A stretch of DNA of 64,000 bases from an uncultured Prevotellaceae bacterium (lineage in GTDB: Bacteria > Bacteroidota > Bacteroidia > Bacteroidales > Muribaculaceae). The notes below the pieces were generated by a model, which saw only the letters and a list, made by a program, of their open reading frames with translations, had not been told where the DNA came from and did not search any database. Position numbers and translations under genes: made by a program. This document shows positions 60,622 through 64,000 of this stretch, one piece after another (position 1 is the stretch's first letter; every line of letters starts with the position of its first letter). The stretch spans positions 36,883 to 100,882 of the forward strand of contig CAMJJG010000004.1 in assembly GCA_946406035.1 (NCBI GenBank), written 5' to 3'.

Positions 60622-61764
60622 TTACTTCACGCCCATGACCTCAAACTTGTAGAGGATGTCGTCAAGGACGTTCTTGGCCTTCTTGTCATCAGGATTGGTG
60701 TTGAGATCAATAGCTTTCTGCAAGAAGGGAATAGCCTCGTCATAGATGGGCTTGATCTTGGGAACGAGCTCCTTGTTGGTGGCGTTGGGATTATCGTCGA
60801 TAATCTTTTGAGCCTGCAGGTAGAGGCAGCGACCCACGTCAAAGTAGGCGTTAGCATAGTTAGGATCTACCTCGACTGCCTTGCGGTAGAAGGGCAACGC
60901 GGCATCAACATCTTTCTGCAACTCAATGGTAAAGCCCTTGATGTCATGCAGAGTGCCGTTCATGGGATCGGCAGCCAGAGCATTGTCGATGAAGTTGTTG
61001 GCCTTGTCAAACTCCTTGGCGTCAAGCATGCCCTGAACCAGGTTTGCAAGTGACGAAGTTTGGAAGTCAACGATGTTATTCTCGGTATAACCCAGCTTGC
61101 GGGCCTTGGTGAAATTGTCATAGGCATGAGCAAAGTCCTGAATCTGGTACTGAGAATAGGCCTGGAAGAAGCGCACCTGGCTCAGTGTGCTGTCGGCAGC
61201 GGCAACGCCGTTGGCAATAGCGAATGCCGAAGAGGCGATATCAGCATAGTTGCCAAACGCATTAGCGGCATTCTCCCAATCGCTGGCCTGCAGGAAGATG
61301 TTACCAGCATTGGCGATGTCACCCATGTGTCCGGTGAGGGCGCCGATGATGTCCTTGCTGTATTTGGTCTTCACCTTCTTGCTACCGTCCTTGTTGAGCT
61401 TGGGCATACCATTCTTATCCATCTCGACAATTGAGTCGAGAGGTAATGCCTTCTGATAGTACTCATAGGCGGCAGACAGGGCCTCGCTCATCATCTTGTC
61501 GTCAACGCTCTGTCCCATGATTTTCACCTTGTACAACTCGTCATACAGGCCAAAGGCGGCCTTACCGGCAGTGTACCAAGTGAGAACGTCATTGGCACTC
61601 TCAGGATTGGTCAATGCGGGTTCAATCTGTTCCAGCACCTGAGCCATCTCCATCGGGTTGCCCGAAGTTGCCTTCTTGGCGAGGTCTTTCACGAGGCTCA
61701 TCTGAGCCGATGCGCTAAACGCCATCATGGTGGCGGCTGCGCCAAAAAGAATCATCTTTTTCAT
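60622..61764 (-). CDS. TPR-repeat secreted protein, paralogue B
   Basis: The start at 61764 (Met-Lys-Lys-Met-Ile-Leu) begins a signal peptide ending Ser-Ala-Ser-Ala-Gln; an in-frame Met 12 bases upstream is less likely. The 380-residue protein has a Lys/Asp-rich loop (about 115-135, with Asn-Lys-Asp-Gly-Ser-Lys-Lys-Val-Lys-Thr-Lys). TPR-like helices from about 145 onward include Ala-Leu-Pro-Phe-Tyr-Arg-Lys-Ala-Val-Glu-Val-Asp-Pro. It is a paralogue of the downstream gene at 59242. It lies 35 bases past gyrA on the same strand, so it may be cotranscribed with gyrA. Function is unknown, and TPR proteins usually assemble complexes. Confidence 0.8.
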   Translation of the reverse strand: MKKMILFGAAATMMAFSASAQMSLVKDLAKKATSGNPMEMAQVLEQIEPALTNPESANDVLTWYTAGKAAFGLYDELYKVKIMGQSVDDKMMSEALSAAYEYYQKALPLDSIVEMDKNGMPKLNKDGSKKVKTKYSKDIIGALTGHMGDIANAGNIFLQASDWENAANAFGNYADIASSAFAIANGVAAADSTLSQVRFFQAYSQYQIQDFAHAYDNFTKARKLGYTENNIVDFQTSSLANLVQGMLDAKEFDKANNFIDNALAADPMNGTLHDIKGFTIELQKDVDAALPFYRKAVEVDPNYANAYFDVGRCLYLQAQKIIDDNPNATNKELVPKIKPIYDEAIPFLQKAIDLNTNPDDKKAKNVLDDILYKFEVMGVK

Positions 61765-61799
61765 TTTTCTTAACAATTAAATCTGGTTTATACTGTTGT

Positions 61800-64000
61800 T
61801 TATTCGTTTTCGTTTTGGTTCTCCGTGTTCTCGGAGTTCTCGATGTCCCCAGTGTTCTCAGAGATCTCAGGAGCATCTGGGTTGTTGTCATTGAAAGCGT
61901 CGCGCATGCTTTCCTCATCAGTGCCCTCGGGCTCGGTATCCACCTTGCAGACGCTTGCTATCTCGTCGTTTTTCTTCTCGAGGTTGATAAGTCTCACGCC
62001 TTGAGTGGCTCGTCCCATGACGCGCAGTGAGCTAACCCGTAGCCTGATGGCGATGCCGCTCTTGTTGATGATGACAAGGTCGTTATCGTCATTCACATTC
62101 TTAATTGCAATTAGCTTGCCAGTCTTGGGTGTGATGTTAATAGTTTTAACACCCTTAGCGCCACGGTTGGTCACGCGATAGTCTTCCAGGGCACTGCGTT
62201 TGCCCATGCCCTGCTCTGAAACAACGAGCACATCGTCGCGGGTACCGGCACGCATGCAGATCATGCCGATCACCTCATCGCCCTCGCTCAGGCTCATGCC
62301 TCTCACACCGGTAGCGGTGCGGCCCATCGAGCGCACCTTGTTCTCGTTGAAGCGGATGGCATAGCCACGGCTGTTGGCCAGGATGACTTCACTGTCACCC
62401 TCGGTGAGGATAGCGCCCACCAGGCGGTCGTCCTCGTTGATGTTGAGGGCACGGACACCGTTAGCACGCGGACGTGAATACTCACTCAAGCGCGTGCGCT
62501 TAACGATACCGTTGCGGGTGGCAAACACGATATAATGTGACTGGTTATACTCGGGATCTGTAAGGGCCGTCGCACGCACAAAGGCCATGATGCGGTTCTC
62601 GGCATCCAGGTTAAGCAGATTCTGGATGGCGCGTCCCTTGCTGTTCTTGGCACCCTCGGGGATTTCAAACACACGCAGCCAGAAGCAGCGTCCCGTAGCG
62701 GTGAAGAACAACATGTAGTTGTGGTTGGTGGCTTCATAGACATACTCGATGAAGTCCTCATCGCGCGTGTCACTGCCCTTGGCACCGACGCCGCCTCGTG
62801 CCTGTGCACGATATTCCTTGAGCGGGGTGCGCTTGATGTATCCAAAGTGTGAGATGGTGATGATCATGGGATCGTCGCTGTAGAAGTCCTCGGCGTTCAT
62901 CTCCTCACTGGAATATTCAATCTGGGTGCGGCGCTCGTCGCCGAATTTTTCTTTCACCTCGAGCAGTTCCTCCTCGATAACCTTGCGGCACTCGGCGGGA
63001 TCATCAAGGATAGCCTGCAGGTGCTCGATGGTCTTGCGAACCTCGGCTAACTCGTTGTGCAGCTTCTCCTGTTCCAGTCCAGTGAGTTGACGCAGGCGCA
63101 TCTCAACGATAGCACGTGCCTGGACCTCCGTGAGGCTGAAACGTTCACACAAGCGCTTTATTGCGTGCTCGGTCGAGTCGCTGCTCTTGATGATGGCAAT
63201 AACCTCGTCGATGTTGTCACTGGCGATAATGAGTCCTTCCAGAATGTGGGCACGCTCCTTGGCCTTCTTGAGGTCATATTGGGTGCGGCGAATCACCACC
63301 TCGTGGCGATGCTCCAGGAAGTAATGCAGCAACTGTTTGAGGTTGAGCAGCATGGGCCGGCCATTGACCAGACACACGTTGTTCACGCTGAAGGATGACT
63401 GCAACTCAGTCATCTTGTATAGCTTGTTGAGCAGGACATTGGGGTTGAAGTCCTTCTTGACATCAATGACGATGCGCATTCCGTGGCGGTCGCTCTCATC
63501 GTTAATGTCGGCGATACCGTCAATCTTCTTCTCCTCGACCAGGCGAGCGATATTCTCGATGAGGTCTTTCTTATTGACGTTGTAGGGGATCTCATTGACA
63601 ACTATGCGCTCATGGTTGTGCTCGGTCTCAATCTCGGCCTTGGCTCTGACAACGATGCGGCCACGGCCGGTCTCAAAGGCGTCTTTAACGCCCTGATAGC
63701 CGTAGATGATGCCGCCCGTGGGAAAGTCGGGAGCCTTGATGTAGTTCATCAGGTCGCTCACCTCCATTTCGGGGTCTTCGAGCAATGCCAGGCAGCCGTC
63801 AATGCACTCGCCCAGGTTGTGGGGAGCCATGTTGGTGGCCATACCGACGGCGATACCTGTCGCACCGTTGACCAGCAGGTTGGGGATGCGCGTGGGCAGC
63901 ACTGAGGGTTCCTCGAGCGTGTTGTCAAAGTTGGGCACAAAGTCGACGGTGTCCTTGTCCATGTCTTCCATCATGCTCTCGCCCATCTTGTCGAGACGCA
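61800..64000 (-). CDS. gyrA: DNA gyrase subunit A (partial, 5' end outside window)
   Basis: The frame continues past the right edge of the window, starting here within the sequence that reads Arg-Leu-Asp-Lys-Met. In GyrA the active-site Tyr lies a few residues before this point, so it is not seen. Visible marks are [26 protein letters not shown], and the GyrA-box-like [10 protein letters not shown]. The last distinguishes it from ParC. Beta-pinwheel repeats make up the C-terminal domain. The tail is acidic (Asp/Glu/Asn-rich, about 40 residues). GyrA introduces negative supercoils with GyrB. The TPR gene at 60622 follows by 35 bases. Confidence 0.97.
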   Translation of the reverse strand, partial: RLDKMGESMMEDMDKDTVDFVPNFDNTLEEPSVLPTRIPNLLVNGATGIAVGMATNMAPHNLGECIDGCLALLEDPEMEVSDLMNYIKAPDFPTGGIIYGYQGVKDAFETGRGRIVVRAKAEIETEHNHERIVVNEIPYNVNKKDLIENIARLVEEKKIDGIADINDESDRHGMRIVIDVKKDFNPNVLLNKLYKMTELQSSFSVNNVCLVNGRPMLLNLKQLLHYFLEHRHEVVIRRTQYDLKKAKERAHILEGLIIASDNIDEVIAIIKSSDSTEHAIKRLCERFSLTEVQARAIVEMRLRQLTGLEQEKLHNELAEVRKTIEHLQAILDDPAECRKVIEEELLEVKEKFGDERRTQIEYSSEEMNAEDFYSDDPMIITISHFGYIKRTPLKEYRAQARGGVGAKGSDTRDEDFIEYVYEATNHNYMLFFTATGRCFWLRVFEIPEGAKNSKGRAIQNLLNLDAENRIMAFVRATALTDPEYNQSHYIVFATRNGIVKRTRLSEYSRPRANGVRALNINEDDRLVGAILTEGDSEVILANSRGYAIRFNENKVRSMGRTATGVRGMSLSEGDEVIGMICMRAGTRDDVLVVSEQGMGKRSALEDYRVTNRGAKGVKTINITPKTGKLIAIKNVNDDNDLVIINKSGIAIRLRVSSLRVMGRATQGVRLINLEKKNDEIASVCKVDTEPEGTDEESMRDAFNDNNPDAPEISENTGDIENSENTENQNENE

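Noticed and set aside
1..64000. Mobile elements, prophage, defence system or secondary metabolite cluster
   Set aside because: No transposase, integrase, phage structural, toxin-antitoxin, restriction or Cas-like protein was recognised in any frame, and the gene order looks like a stable chromosome core. No tRNA was seen by eye, but a tRNA scan would be needed to exclude one.

Overview
The window looks like chromosomal DNA of an anaerobic, Gram-negative Bacteroidota of the order Bacteroidales. The Muribaculaceae/Prevotellaceae side of the order fits best, but that is an inference. Support comes from TAnnTTTG promoter boxes ahead of many genes, few obvious Shine-Dalgarno sites, a fused lpxC-fabZ gene, four-LysM and PorT-like envelope proteins, a dockerin-like tail on a secreted enzyme, and protein resemblance throughout. 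No insertion sequence, prophage, CRISPR array, rRNA or tRNA gene was recognised by eye.

Layout. 1-8500: a truncated gene and a small membrane protein, then leftward genes for a beta-barrel/LysM envelope pair, dnaG with a TPR partner, and a hypothetical protein. 8700-10640: rightward DUF4293 and nhaD. 10660-15780: a leftward secreted amidase with two tandem propeller modules and a dockerin-like end, followed by a small propeller protein. 15860-17540: GH20 hexosaminidase. 17570-24770: one probable leftward operon dxr-rseP-rlmI-lipoprotein-lipoprotein-DPP III. 24820-30345: a lipoprotein glycosidase-like protein and a tricorn-like protease. 30680-34310: flavodiiron protein with the electron-bifurcating NfnA/NfnB pair. 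34430-38210: a heterodimeric ABC exporter. 38170-38805: an AT-rich gene-free island. 38806-42750: lepA and a Pif1-like helicase with TPR tail. 42889-47250: prs, a decayed propeller pseudogene, lon. 47269-48953: luxS-mtnN and, divergently, a DUF1893 gene. 49070-53910: prfA, an LTA-synthase-like sulfatase, a serine hydrolase and a small membrane protein. 53938-59140: B3/B4 protein, YciO/TsaC-like protein, a thioredoxin lipoprotein, then lpxD-lpxC/fabZ-lpxA. 59240-64000: two paralogous TPR secreted proteins downstream of a gyrA cut by the right edge.

Functionally the window is mostly housekeeping: replication (dnaG, gyrA), translation (prfA, lepA), isoprenoid and lipid A synthesis, envelope proteolysis, the activated methyl cycle (mtnN, luxS), and oxygen/redox handling. 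The most unusual observations are: a chimeric pseudogene that ties two propeller families together; promoter boxes placed so close to start codons that several mRNAs should be leaderless, in two cases in overlapping divergent pairs; an ABC exporter whose degenerate ATP site is written consistently in both subunits; the flavodiiron-Nfn gene cluster; and a terminator-like hairpin in the amidase leader. I did not find a convincing new defence or mobile system.
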